DNA of 64,000 nucleotides. Origin: Candidatus Hepatincola sp. Av. GTDB lineage: Bacteria; Pseudomonadota; Alphaproteobacteria; WRAU01; Hepatincolaceae. Each line of letters starts with the position of its first letter. Positions within the stretch are counted from its first letter, which is position 1. The notes beneath the pieces were generated by a model, which searched no databases, was not told where the DNA came from, and worked only from the letters and a program-made list of their open reading frames with translations. The position numbers were made by a program, and so were the translations under genes. Of this stretch, positions 34,386-43,898 are shown piece after piece. The stretch is taken from NCBI GenBank assembly GCA_023518375.1, contig CP068450.1, positions 558,001 through 622,000 of the forward strand, read 5' to 3'.

Positions 34386-36071
34386 TCACCTTGCACAAGG
34401 ATTAAAAATATCTAACTTCTTATTATAAGTACTACTTTCTACCTTTAATAAACCTAATAGTGAATGATATAAATTATCTTGGCTATACTCTTTTTTAGTA
34501 ATAGAGTTTAGACAACTGGTAGAAATTGGTAAAAAATTCCTTTTAAAACCCTTATTAACCCACATGAAAAAAGGTACGGTAGTTTGCTCTTTAGGAGCCA
34601 ATTTATAGGGAAAACCATGTAAATACATATCATGTTCCCCTAGGGACTCCCCATGATCTGACATATAAACAACAGCAATATTCAAGTTTCTTAGGCTTTT
34701 TAAATATGCTATTACCTGTTCAATCACATAAGATTGATAATATATTGTATTATCATAAGCATTTATTATTTCATCTTGGCTACATTGTTGAAAATCAGCA
34801 GTTTTACAGCTTGGCCTATATCTTTCAAATTTTTTAGGATACCTTAAACTGTAAGTAGGTCCATGGGAGCCCATAACATGTAACACAATAAACTTAGGCT
34901 TATTATGTTTAAGCATAAAGGGAATTTGCTCTTTAAGTTCAGCTACCAATACTTCATCATAAGCACCTTCATAAGTACTGATTCTTTGATGTTTGATTCT
35001 ATGGGATCTTACCCGATCACACACTCCTTTACAATTCTTAGATTGGTTATCAATCCACAATACATCAAAATCTACAGCCGCTAGAATATCTAACAGAGTA
35101 GTTTGATATTTAGCTTTTTTGTAAGAAAAATTACTACGATTCAAATCAGAAAACATGCAGGGTAAAGAAATGGCCGTAGCGGTTCCACAAGATTGGGTAT
35201 TATGGAATAGGATAAGTTTTTCTTTTTTTAAAAAGAAGTTAGTATCTTTAGCATAACCATATAAGGAAAAATTCTTTTGCCTTGAGGTTTCTCCTAGAAT
35301 AAAAACAAAAACAGTATTTCTCTTATTAATTTTTTTCCATGCAGGATTAAGTTTAGCATCACCTGTAGTAATTACAAATTTTGGCTCGGGAGTAACCTTT
35401 ATCTTAATAACTTTAACAGAAGCCCTAATCCAAGAATAAGGTAAAAAAGCAATAATACTATTACGATTTTGCCTTGCATAACTAGAAACATCTTTATAAG
35501 AAGATAAAATAATGACCAAGGCTACAATAATAGCTACAATAGAAAATGTAACTTTCTTTAGTACCTCCTTAATCAATGGTTGGTAGGCTACTTTAGTTAA
35601 AGCAAAGATAATACTTGGCACAACCCCTAAAATAATCACATATAAAAATCCCTTTACAGTTACTAAACCTAAGACTTCTTGGGAATCTGTTTCTAATACA
35701 TTTACTAGCATGCCATAATCTATAATTACATGATAAGATAAGGTAAAATACAACACTAAGGAATTAACCATACAAATAAAAACTATTAAAACCTTAGTAA
35801 AATATTTAAATAATAATAAATATAAAGCTGCCCATAGTAATATTATGTAAATTACTATTAAGTAGAAAGTGAAAAATAATTTGGCGGGAATACTGCCCGA
35901 ATAAAGGTGAAAAATATTTGAAAAAACAGGAATGTTATATGCCAAACAATTAAAAATTGTAAAAATTATGGCAAGATAAAAAGTAGATATAGAAAACCTA
36001 TTTTTATAGCAACTACATTTCTCCCTAATAACATGAATGAATGAACTTACATTATTAGTTATCTTACCCAT
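34386..36071 (-). CDS. eptA: Lipid A phosphoethanolamine transferase-like sulfatase
   Basis: 561 residues. Five N-terminal membrane segments (about 25-195) are followed by a periplasmic alkaline-phosphatase-fold domain. The nucleophile region VFILGETSRQKNFSLYGY has the Thr in GETSR; the metal-binding motif MSDHGESLGEHDMYLHG is at about 475. SLPCMFSDLNRSNF, HVMGSHGPTY and paired cysteines (CKGVC, C-rich loop near CKTADFQQC) match EptA structural disulphides. It modifies lipid A or related lipids with phosphoethanolamine, raising resistance to cationic peptides. It is transcribed alone. Confidence 0.87.
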   Translation of the reverse strand: MGKITNNVSSFIHVIREKCSCYKNRFSISTFYLAIIFTIFNCLAYNIPVFSNIFHLYSGSIPAKLFFTFYLIVIYIILLWAALYLLLFKYFTKVLIVFICMVNSLVLYFTLSYHVIIDYGMLVNVLETDSQEVLGLVTVKGFLYVIILGVVPSIIFALTKVAYQPLIKEVLKKVTFSIVAIIVALVIILSSYKDVSSYARQNRNSIIAFLPYSWIRASVKVIKIKVTPEPKFVITTGDAKLNPAWKKINKRNTVFVFILGETSRQKNFSLYGYAKDTNFFLKKEKLILFHNTQSCGTATAISLPCMFSDLNRSNFSYKKAKYQTTLLDILAAVDFDVLWIDNQSKNCKGVCDRVRSHRIKHQRISTYEGAYDEVLVAELKEQIPFMLKHNKPKFIVLHVMGSHGPTYSLRYPKKFERYRPSCKTADFQQCSQDEIINAYDNTIYYQSYVIEQVIAYLKSLRNLNIAVVYMSDHGESLGEHDMYLHGFPYKLAPKEQTTVPFFMWVNKGFKRNFLPISTSCLNSITKKEYSQDNLYHSLLGLLKVESSTYNKKLDIFNPCAR

Positions 36072-36531
36072 ATAACCTGACCTTAAATTTAATATTTTTA
36101 TGAAATATATTATTCTTTAATTTTTACACACACTTATACCACTAAGTATTAATAATTGTAGCTATAATAAATTAATATAAATATATTGAATTATATTAAA
36201 TTTATTAAGTAAAAAAAAGTAATTAAAATTCTTTAAGAAAATTATAAATTACATAGTAAAAGCAAACTTGCCTAACAGAATACCATCAAAAATGGTTACA
36301 ACTAAAGCTAATTTAAAAGTTGTTATTGCTTTAGTTTTTAAAGAAATCATATTGTTTTTTATAGTTTTATTTGTTAAATATTGTATCCTACTAGCTACAC
36401 AACAAACTTTACACCTAATATGCCATAAACATCTTAAACCAAGAAAAAGTAATGATTATAAAAAACTCACCTTTCTTGATTTAAGATTACTAAATAAAAC
36501 TGTGATAATTATATATAATAGTTTTTCACTG
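36072..36531. other. Intergenic region
   Basis: AT-rich; a 125-codon open frame on the plus strand overlaps the Com-like gene and looks like noise. No RNA or strong promoter is evident. Confidence 0.4.
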
Positions 36532-36720
36532 TTACATATTTTTTTGTGGAGGTTGGCAAGAAATATTTACAATATACTTCACAACTTGCCGACAACGACG
36601 GCATTTGATTTCTATTACATGATCTTTCGCATCATCAACAGCTAATATGTTTAAGTCTTCTGTTGCCTCAAAATGTTTGGTGTTACAAACAGGGCAACGG
36701 CATTCAATAATTTTTGTCAT
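36532..36720 (-). CDS. Small zinc-ribbon protein, Mu Com-like
   Basis: 62 residues with two CxxC knuckles: CRCPVC (about 8-13) and KCRRCRQ (about 39-45), spaced as in a zinc ribbon. The layout, with an N-terminal knuckle and the sequence VIEIKCRRCRQ, resembles phage Mu Com, the zinc-finger activator that promotes mom translation by binding its mRNA. No mom-like modification gene is near, so this is either an orphan phage relic or a recruited RNA-binding factor. The ATG has AGGA about 10 bases upstream. Confidence 0.65.
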   Translation of the reverse strand: MTKIIECRCPVCNTKHFEATEDLNILAVDDAKDHVIEIKCRRCRQVVKYIVNISCQPPQKNM

Positions 36721-37498
36721 AATATAAATTCCTAAGATAACTAAACATCACGTTCATAGGCTCTTAGGCCTTTATATGATTATTAAATTATTACTATTTA
36801 GCATATAATAATACAACCTTATATTAGGTAATATCTGTTACAGTGCAACCGTAAATACAATCACATATAAAAAAATTAAATAACCTAAATTAGTTTTATA
36901 AAATCATTTTTTTTACTGATTCTTATTGTTATTTATTGGTTTATTTTTATTTCCTTAATCTTGTAAACAAAAAATATATATATGTATACTTATGATTAAT
37001 ACTACCTTACATATACTATTATATATACAACTTAATATTGTGTATTATTAATTATCTTACTCAAGATTTTTAAAAAAGTAAAACTCATTTTAAAAAATAA
37101 AAAAACTTTTCCTAAAACAACATCATACTAACAAAAGAGGACATCATTAATGTTTTATTTTTAATAGTAATTTGAATAAATTAACTATAAGAAGAATTAT
37201 AAAATAATGGTATTTAACCTTGGTAAAGCTACAATTACTAGCTTCTCTAAACTAATATTTTTCTTAACATAGGGAATTTATAAGAAGTAAATAGTTAATT
37301 ATTAGGATCATCAAACAACTAATAGTAGAGAATAAATTACATTAAGTTATTTTTATGATTCTATAACTATTAGTGATTGATTCGCAACAACCATAAATTA
37401 CATATGGCTAGTTAAATATTTTATTATGCTACTTTTAGCCTATAAACTTATGGAAGAAATTTTCTTGATATAAAAGAGGTAATCTATTGTTTCTAGAA
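36721..37498. other. 780-bp intergenic region
   Basis: Very AT-rich, with TATATA runs near 36972-37035. No reading frame, tRNA or convincing hairpin was found. Confidence 0.45.
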
Positions 37499-37918
37499 TT
37501 ATTCATAACCTTTTCTACTGCTACAAGCATTAGCAAAAATTGTAAACATATCTTTACCAGTATGTTCCTTATTATGAACAATAACCGTGTAACCTTTTTC
37601 TGTTAGTTGAGCTTGCCAAGATAAATTACTTCCTTGTAAGGTATATCTGTTATTATTTACACTGAAAATAATTCCGGCTTTTAGTTTGTTATTATAAGTT
37701 CTACTAACTGAAAAAATCCCATTAATATTCCTTGAGTATTCTTTATGATTCACATCAACTATTGTGGTTACCTTACAATACTTAGTTTCCCCTTTAGCTA
37801 ACCCTAAGGTAGTATACTTATGCTTTTCAAAGCATATAATTATAATAATTGTAACAATAGCTATAATTATTATTAAAGATAAAAGAATTTTACCAGTTTG
37901 TTGAAAAAAATTTGCCAT
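37499..37918 (-). CDS. Small membrane-anchored protein downstream of mtlD
   Basis: 139 residues. One N-terminal membrane segment rich in isoleucine (about 10-29), then a soluble beta-looking domain with cysteines (YCKVTTIVDVN near the start, NACSSR near the end). No family is recognised. It begins 15 bases after the mtlD stop with AAGGGA upstream, so it is co-transcribed with the mannitol genes; whether it works with them is unknown. Confidence 0.6.
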   Translation of the reverse strand: MANFFQQTGKILLSLIIIIAIVTIIIIICFEKHKYTTLGLAKGETKYCKVTTIVDVNHKEYSRNINGIFSVSRTYNNKLKAGIIFSVNNNRYTLQGSNLSWQAQLTEKGYTVIVHNKEHTGKDMFTIFANACSSRKGYE

Positions 37919-37933
37919 TAATTATCCCTTTTA

Positions 37934-39112
37934 TCAATCTTTTTTACCAATAGTCTCATCTCCCTTTACAAAAGCAGGAATCATTACTCTTGCCTGACTA
38001 ATTTTATTTAATAATGAAACATCAGTAATGCTTGTAATTTCAGTAATAGCCTGCTTAAAACCATTATTATTAATAAGACCTTGTAATTTCACAGCTTGAA
38101 GATCTTCAGAGTAATTGTAAGCTAAAGTACAGGCAATCGCAAAAATTAAATTATCATTTGGTAAATTATACTGTATCGTTCCCAGTAAAGGCATTACAAG
38201 CCTTTCATTCTTACCTAATTTACGAAGTGGCTCTCGGGCTACTCTGGTAACCTCATCTACTATATAAGGGTTTTGAAAACGTTTAATAATTTTATTTATA
38301 TATTCATAATGTTCTTGCTCGGCAAAGCTGTACTTGGTAAATAACACCTTAGCACTTTCTTTCATAACGCCTTTGGTAAACTTTAGAATTTGGGGGTCAG
38401 CCATAGCTTCATGAACGGTAGGTTTTCCTTTTAAATACCCTAAATAAGCGGTTACAGCATGCCCTGTATTAACCGTAAAAATTTTTCTTTCTACATATTT
38501 GTTTAAACTATCTGTAAAAATTATCCCCTTTATTGTTGGCAATTCCCCCTTAAAAGAGGTTTTATCGGCTACCCATTCATAAAAATCTTCTACTGCTACA
38601 TTTAAAATATTAGTAGTAGTTTTTTGAGGTGGCACAATTCTATCTACCACACAGTTTACAAAACCCACATATTCTTCAACAAAGGCTTTAGTGTTTTCGT
38701 CTAGGTCTTGCACAATATACTCTTTTAAAGTTGTACTAGCATTTAGCATGTTTTCACAAGCCATAATATTTAAAGGTTTAGTATTATTTTGTTGCTGCTT
38801 ACTAACTAATATTTGCCTAATTTTTTCGGCTACTAAAGGTAAAACACTAGCTCCAACAGCCGTAGTAATTAAGTTTGCTTGAATAAATGCCTCTGTATTA
38901 TTGTTAGTGTATAGTACACCCTGTACTTTGGTAACTGTATATTCTTCTGCCTTTAATCCTAAAATTTTTACCTGATAACTTCCATAAGTGTTTAAGGCCT
39001 TAATAATTTCAGTATTAACATCTACAAAAGTAATGGTGGCTCCACTATTTGCTAAAATAGGTGCAATAAAGCCCCTCCCTATATTTCCTGCTCCGAAATG
39101 AATAACGTTCAT
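37934..39112 (-). CDS. mtlD: Mannitol-1-phosphate 5-dehydrogenase
   Basis: 392 residues, the normal length. It oxidises mannitol-1-phosphate to fructose-6-phosphate with NAD+. The Rossmann motif GAGNIGRGFIAPIL is at residue 7, followed by the acidic residue FVDVN that selects NAD. The catalytic region shows VERKIFTVNTGHAVTAYLGYL at about 210-230. The C-terminal KLGKNERLVMPLLG is also conserved. It acts after the mtlA-encoded transporter on the same strand. The ATG has AGAGGT eight bases upstream. Confidence 0.95.
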   Translation of the reverse strand: MNVIHFGAGNIGRGFIAPILANSGATITFVDVNTEIIKALNTYGSYQVKILGLKAEEYTVTKVQGVLYTNNNTEAFIQANLITTAVGASVLPLVAEKIRQILVSKQQQNNTKPLNIMACENMLNASTTLKEYIVQDLDENTKAFVEEYVGFVNCVVDRIVPPQKTTTNILNVAVEDFYEWVADKTSFKGELPTIKGIIFTDSLNKYVERKIFTVNTGHAVTAYLGYLKGKPTVHEAMADPQILKFTKGVMKESAKVLFTKYSFAEQEHYEYINKIIKRFQNPYIVDEVTRVAREPLRKLGKNERLVMPLLGTIQYNLPNDNLIFAIACTLAYNYSEDLQAVKLQGLINNNGFKQAITEITSITDVSLLNKISQARVMIPAFVKGDETIGKKD

Positions 39113-39137
39113 TATTGTCTTACCTCTGTTTTTTATA

Positions 39138-39589
39138 TTTTATTCTTCATCATTTAAAGGCATCATTTTAATTACTCTCACTGTATTATTGCCTCCACTT
39201 ATGGTAGTGTAAGTATATTTTCCATTTAATTCATAATTTTTAGTAAAGAATAACAGCTCGTTATCTGTAAAGTCTTACCATAATCCAGATTAAAGTAAAT
39301 ATAAATCTCCCCCTTGAAAGAATTGTATTAATGTACTCTTATTATTTAAAACTTAAGTAACCCTAAACCTAAAAGCAACCTTTTCCCCATCATGGAGTTG
39401 TAAGAAGTCCCTAATATGACTGTTAAAAACATCTTTAGTTTGTTGATAATAGTATTCAGTATTCATCACACACATGTATATAATGCAAAGTTGGCTGTTT
39501 TTTTTGGTATCTCCCATTAAAAAACGGCAAGAGATCAACCCTAAACTTAATAACATACTCAAACCAATTTGTAATTTTCTACAACTCAT
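39138..39589 (-). pseudogene. Broken lipoprotein gene between mtlA and mtlD
   Basis: The 5' part is an open frame of 78 codons (39589 to 39353) with a signal and lipobox-like LGLISC, ending FRFRVT. Beyond the stop, coding-like sequence continues in other frames: GEIYIYFNLDYGK around 39290-39330, then DFTDNELLFFTKNYELNGKY and further residues ending MMPLNDEE before a TAA near 39140. This reads as one gene of about 150 codons interrupted by a stop and at least one frameshift. A functional 78-residue protein cannot be excluded. Confidence 0.5.
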
Positions 39590-39669
39590 TATTTCAGACT
39601 ACCTTTACCTATGACACAGTTTATCATAATAAAAAAAACCTATAAAAATTACCTAATAAGCTGTAACTA

Positions 39670-41688
39670 CTAACTTAAGTCCAATAGCTTTAGCACTTCA
39701 GTTCCTGTTGTGGCTATATTAAGCTGTTCTACTATTTTTTCATCTATTAAAATATTGGCAATTTTACCTAATAGTTCTAAATGTTCTCCATCTTTACCAG
39801 CTATACCAATTACTAATTTAGCAATATTACCATCACCAAAGTCAATTCCTTGTTTAAACTGTAAGAACACAATACCCGAGCTTAATACAGAAGTTTTAGC
39901 TGCATTAGTTCCATGGGGAATCGCTACACTATTACCTATATAGGTAGTGGTTTCTTTTTCCCTTTGAAGCATACTTTGTCCATAGGTAGAATCTACATAA
40001 CCCTTAGCATGCAATAAGCTTCCTGCTAACAAAATTGCTTTTTCTTTACTAGTAGATGGTAAATTTAATTTAATATTACTTAGGTTAAAAATTGGATTTA
40101 TCTCTTTTGAGTTATTAGTAATAGCTCCAGTTAACTTACTATTACTACTAACTATTTTATTGTTTGATTCTACGCTAAGATTTTCATTACTATGGTTAGT
40201 AGAACCAACAGCTAGTGTAGCAACTTTTATATTTTGCACTAAATTATCGTAAAAACTACTATCCATAAAATTATCTACCGATACATGAGTCGCATGAGGA
40301 TTTTTTCTCTTCGCTACATGAGTTAAAGTTTTTTGGGTAATAATAAAACTATTATCTAGAGTTAGATCAGCAATAGCTTTGTTAATAACAGCAATAGGTA
40401 AGCTAGCTTTTTGCATTTTAGTTCTTAATAAAGAGGCACCCATAGCGGAAGAGCCCATACCAGCATCACAAGCAAATACTATAGTTTTAATACTTGCAGG
40501 CAAAGTAACCTTAGCATTTAGAATATCTTCTTGCAAAGGTTTAGCAATATGGGATTCATTACTAGGCTTATTTACCAACATACTTGTAGTAACATTAGCC
40601 AATACAGGTTCAGCTATAAAATTCTTTTTAAGGTTCTTGCTTTTTTTAGTGGCATCTTGTTGGGATACACTATAACTTTTATACTTAATTATAAATGAGG
40701 CCACAAGGAATGATACTGCACTAGCAACTACTACCCCCATAATTACACTAAAAAAACCACCTTTTGGAGTCATGGCTAATAAGGCTAGAATACTACCAGG
40801 TGATGGTGGTGCTACTAGAGCAGAATGTAATAAAGAATTAGTAAAAACACCACTCATACCTCCTGCTATTAAAGCAATTACTAAAATTGGTCGCATGAGA
40901 ATATAAGGAAAATAAACTTCATGGATACCACCAAAAAAATGAATAATACTAGCCCCTATAGCCGATTGCCGAATAGTTTCTTCTTTTTCAAATAAAATGT
41001 AAGCAAGTAAAACTCCTAGGCCTGCTCCTGGATTACTTTCAATTAAAAAGAAAATAGAAGAACCTTGTTTAGCAGCTTGAGCCAAGCCTAAAGGTGTAAA
41101 AATTCCATGATTAATAGCATTATTTAAAAATAGAACTTTACTAGGTTCTACAATAACAGAAGTTAAAGCTAACAGATTATGTGCTACTAAAAATTCCACA
41201 GCTAAGCTAAGGCAATAGTTTATATATTCAATAGCAGGGCTAACCAAGGTTAAGCCTAGTAAACAAAGTAGCATACCAATAATACCAGCAGAAAAGTTAT
41301 TTACTAGCATTTCAAAACCAGATTTCACTTTATGGGCAGTAAAGGCATCAAACTTTTTAATCAGGTAACCACCTAAAGGACCAGCTATCATAGCCCCCAT
41401 CAACATAGGAATATCGGCACCAACAATAATTCCTAAAGTAGCAATAGCACCAACTACCCCACCTCGCATTTCATAAACTACTTTACCGCCAGTATAACCA
41501 ATTAATAAAGGTAGTAGGTATTTCATCATGGGAGCTACTAAAATAGCTAAGTGTTGGTTAGGAAACCAACCAGCTGGAATAAATAAAGCTGTAATTATAC
41601 CCCAAGCAATAAAAGCCCCAATATTTGGCATAATCATAGAGCTTAAAAACCTACCAAATAATTGTATTTTTACTTGAATATTAGCCAT
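39670..41688 (-). CDS. mtlA: Mannitol-specific PTS enzyme IICBA
   Basis: 672 residues, fused C-B-A as in E. coli MtlA (637). Residues 1-345 form the IIC membrane channel with conserved NNAINHGIFTPLG and GGIHEVYFPYILM blocks. The IIB domain (from about 395) has the phosphocysteine in FACDAGMGSSAMGASLLR. The IIA domain (about 525-670) has the phosphohistidine in VAIPHGT and the LGKIANIL end. An Asn/Ser-rich linker separates IIB and IIA. It imports and phosphorylates mannitol using PEP via EI/HPr encoded elsewhere. No MtlR is nearby. The ATG lacks a visible Shine-Dalgarno. Confidence 0.94.
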   Translation of the reverse strand: MANIQVKIQLFGRFLSSMIMPNIGAFIAWGIITALFIPAGWFPNQHLAILVAPMMKYLLPLLIGYTGGKVVYEMRGGVVGAIATLGIIVGADIPMLMGAMIAGPLGGYLIKKFDAFTAHKVKSGFEMLVNNFSAGIIGMLLCLLGLTLVSPAIEYINYCLSLAVEFLVAHNLLALTSVIVEPSKVLFLNNAINHGIFTPLGLAQAAKQGSSIFFLIESNPGAGLGVLLAYILFEKEETIRQSAIGASIIHFFGGIHEVYFPYILMRPILVIALIAGGMSGVFTNSLLHSALVAPPSPGSILALLAMTPKGGFFSVIMGVVVASAVSFLVASFIIKYKSYSVSQQDATKKSKNLKKNFIAEPVLANVTTSMLVNKPSNESHIAKPLQEDILNAKVTLPASIKTIVFACDAGMGSSAMGASLLRTKMQKASLPIAVINKAIADLTLDNSFIITQKTLTHVAKRKNPHATHVSVDNFMDSSFYDNLVQNIKVATLAVGSTNHSNENLSVESNNKIVSSNSKLTGAITNNSKEINPIFNLSNIKLNLPSTSKEKAILLAGSLLHAKGYVDSTYGQSMLQREKETTTYIGNSVAIPHGTNAAKTSVLSSGIVFLQFKQGIDFGDGNIAKLVIGIAGKDGEHLELLGKIANILIDEKIVEQLNIATTGTEVLKLLDLS

Positions 41689-42027
41689 GTATTAAATAAA
41701 TAATCAATTAATGTTAAAATATATAAAATTATTACAAATTCTTATACCCTTTATATTATAAGCTAAAGCTATACTTCATACAAGGAATTATCAGATCCTC
41801 TATTAGAAAAAATTTTCCACAATGCAAACAATTAAATTAAATGGTTAAATGGTTTAAATAATTTAGAAGTTTTCAGAATATTGCAAACTATTAAAATCTA
41901 GGTTAAAGAAATGTAGCAAGAAAAATATAATGGCAAATTATGAAAGATTAAATGGCAAAAATAGCTACTTTGCTTTTTTCTACATTAAATCTTATGATTT
42001 CTTTGTAAACCTTGTATTTGCTAACAA

Positions 42028-42062
42028 AAATGGCAATAATCCACTAAACATTATTGCCATTT
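42028..42062. promoter_or_regulatory. 13-bp inverted repeat upstream of mtlA
   Basis: AAATGGCAATAAT (42028-42040) and ATTATTGCCATTT (42050-42062) are perfect inverse copies around a 9-base loop. Related words AAATGGCAAA occur at about 41952 and nearby. It is 340 bases upstream of mtlA, far for an operator; it might be a terminator or a regulator-binding site. No T tract longer than five follows. Confidence 0.4.
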
Positions 42063-42209
42063 AATCTTGCACCTATTGAATCGGTATTTCCCGTTATCTT
42101 TATCTACTTACCCTAATAAATCTTTGCCATTATATCCTTGCTCTTTACAAGAAACTAGTTAATGAACTTGTTTTAACCAATATTTTTATTCCCTCCAATA
42201 ACAATAATA

Positions 42210-42250
42210 ATTACCTTACTCTAATTCCCATTGAATGCCATATAATAAAA
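42210..42250 (-). pseudogene. Relic of a VOC-family gene 3' end
   Basis: Bases 42210-42242 match 45608-45640, the end of the VOC gene, at 30 of 33 positions. Read on the minus strand it still spells YGIQWELE before a stop. Upstream of this the similarity fades. It looks like the last trace of a duplicated and decayed paralogue. Confidence 0.6.
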
Positions 42251-42537
42251 GAATTTTATTGTGCTGAAGAGTGTAACTTATATACAACCTTTGCTTGCTT
42301 TCTAGTATTACCTTGATACAACTTTAAGATGAGGGAAAAGCTAACAAAAACAATTACTTTAACACAGTAATAAAGTATTATTTAATATGTTAATGGAAAA
42401 TATATATTTCTATATTCAAGAATAATCCCTTGTTTTAACTAGGCTTGAGGTGAATATTAGTTTATTAAAATATTATTTACAATTTGTGATTTATATGTTA
42501 CATTCTACTTACAAGCAATACAACTATTTGGTGAATA

Positions 42538-42807
42538 ATGCTTAGATTGTTATTTGTTATAGTTTATACTTTTTTTGTATTATGCAATTTAGGATTCACA
42601 AGTAATCCTACTTATTGTATTTCTCGTACTACTATTATAAACTTTAATCCGTGCCTGCAAGAAGTAAAAAGAAAAGCAGCAGGAGCTATCACCCCTATTG
42701 GTTACGCACCACAACCTAAGGTTAAAATACCTCAAGCTCCTAATAAAACTGTTAATTCTACAAAAATATTAATTCAAAATTATTCTGAATTAACTAAACA
42801 CCCTTAA
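42538..42807 (+). CDS. Small secreted basic protein
   Basis: 89 residues. The signal peptide is about residues 1-21 (LLFVIVYTFFVLCNLGF). The mature part has two cysteines (TYCISR, NPCLQEV) and a Pro/Lys-rich stretch (YAPQPKVKIPQAP). No family is known to me. It is the first of four short plus-strand genes, all with signal peptides and 78-106 residues. The Shine-Dalgarno is weak (GGTG). Whether the four are co-transcribed is unclear because gaps range from 50 to 323 bases. Confidence 0.6.
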   Translation: MLRLLFVIVYTFFVLCNLGFTSNPTYCISRTTIINFNPCLQEVKRKAAGAITPIGYAPQPKVKIPQAPNKTVNSTKILIQNYSELTKHP

Positions 42808-42940
42808 TTAATTACTATGCAGTAGCTAAAGGTTAAGGTAAAATAAGGTTTAGGTTATTTTGAAATAATGTTACATAATGAAAATTATTTTTATTATTGT
42901 AATTCAAGGTTAGTGAATAATTTAACATTTAGGTAAACCA

Positions 42941-43261
42941 ATGTATATCTTAACTATTATTTTAACAATGGGTTTATTGTTTAATGCAGGAATATCTCTC
43001 CGCTATAACCTTCAACAATTAGCTCGTATAAAATGCCAACCTAAAACAGATATGACTAGCACTAATCCATGCCCTACCAGACCAGAATCTGACTTTCAAA
43101 AAACTAGAAATTATACTGATGATGTTATGGTAGATATTAAATCCCAAGAACTGAAAAATGAAAATAATAGAGTAAGAAGTACTTCTACTCATTACCAGTC
43201 TCCTAGTGCTGCTAGTAAAAAAGATGCTAGTGCTGGTCGGTCAGGTGATTATAAAAGATAA
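42941..43261 (+). CDS. Small secreted charged protein
   Basis: 106 residues. A signal or anchor segment spans about 1-18 (YILTIILTMGLLFNAGI). The mature part is polar and probably disordered, with two cysteines (KCQPKT, NPCPTRP) and a C-terminus rich in Ser, Lys and Arg ending SGDYKR. The 'DF.K' and terminal basic/aromatic pattern weakly echoes the two genes that follow. Function unknown. Confidence 0.6.
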   Translation: MYILTIILTMGLLFNAGISLRYNLQQLARIKCQPKTDMTSTNPCPTRPESDFQKTRNYTDDVMVDIKSQELKNENNRVRSTSTHYQSPSAASKKDASAGRSGDYKR

Positions 43262-43311
43262 ATTAATTTTTAGTGTTAAACAATAATTTAATTATATAAA
43301 GAGAAACTACT

Positions 43312-43575
43312 ATGTTAAAATATTTATTGTTTAGTATTGCTTTACTTACTTTTGTTATTCCCCCACTATTACTAGTAGACCATACCTCTGCTAATGATTT
43401 TGAAAAATATAATAAAGCAGATGCCCTAAAACAACAAGAGCAAAATTTAGAACAGCCAATGGCTCCTATGGCATCTAAAACCTACGGTTCAACAGATAGA
43501 GCTGTTGACTCTAACAAGCCTAGTGATAAATCTATTAATGAGGGAACAGATATTGGTACTAGATACCGCCGTTAA
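43312..43575 (+). CDS. Small secreted protein, paralogue A
   Basis: 87 residues. The signal peptide (about 1-25) ends near SAND. The mature region starts DFEKYNKADAL, has KTYGSTDRAV in the middle and ends TRYRR. Cysteine-free, highly polar, probably disordered. It is clearly related to the 78-residue protein at 43899 (DFDKYNKSENL, ENYGRSDNAV, TRRY). No known family. AGAG precedes the ATG. Charged, disordered exported proteins of this size in host-associated bacteria can be effectors or envelope factors, which is inference. Confidence 0.65.
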   Translation: MLKYLLFSIALLTFVIPPLLLVDHTSANDFEKYNKADALKQQEQNLEQPMAPMASKTYGSTDRAVDSNKPSDKSINEGTDIGTRYRR

Positions 43576-43898
43576 TTAAGGCAAATAAGCAACTAAAACT
43601 AGTAAATACCTTAAATACTTACCAATACACAGTTAAATCATTTTATACATTTATTAAAAATATGAATCTAACCAACTAAGAAATTTATAATAAATTTAGA
43701 ATTATTAAATTATTATAATTCCGTATAATATAATAGGGAATAAAACAACGGTACTTACTAACAAGTCAGACCAAATATTGAGATAAGATAAGATAAGATA
43801 AGATAAGATAAGATAACAGAACTAAACCTAACAACCAAGAAATCCTATTATATATAGGAAGTTAATATATTAATAAAGAAAATAAAAAGAGGAGAACT
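43576..43898. other. 323-bp spacer between the paralogues
   Basis: It holds the AGATA pentanucleotide tract (43781-43815) and a short hairpin TCCTAT/ATAGGA near 43844-43860. A possible -10 (TATTAT, about 43846) lies downstream of the tract. No gene is present. Confidence 0.5.
43781..43815. repeat. (AGATA)7 pentanucleotide tract
   Basis: Seven perfect AGATA copies begin right after TATTG and end at AACAGA. The tract sits 84 bases before the ATG of the downstream secreted-protein gene, just upstream of a possible promoter. Tracts of this kind change copy number by slippage and can vary promoter strength. Confidence 0.95.

Larger units (their letters stand above)
41689..42537. other. 850-bp divergent intergenic region
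   Basis: It separates mtlA from the small secreted-protein cluster. It contains a perfect 13-bp inverted repeat (42028-42062), several further TGGCAA/TTGCCA words near 41930-42060, and a relic of a VOC-type gene (42210-42250). No intact gene is seen. Confidence 0.5.

Noticed and set aside
36268-36645. 125-codon plus-strand gene
   Set aside because: It overlaps the Com-like zinc-ribbon gene on the other strand, has no Shine-Dalgarno and looks like AT-rich noise with random hydrophobic stretches.
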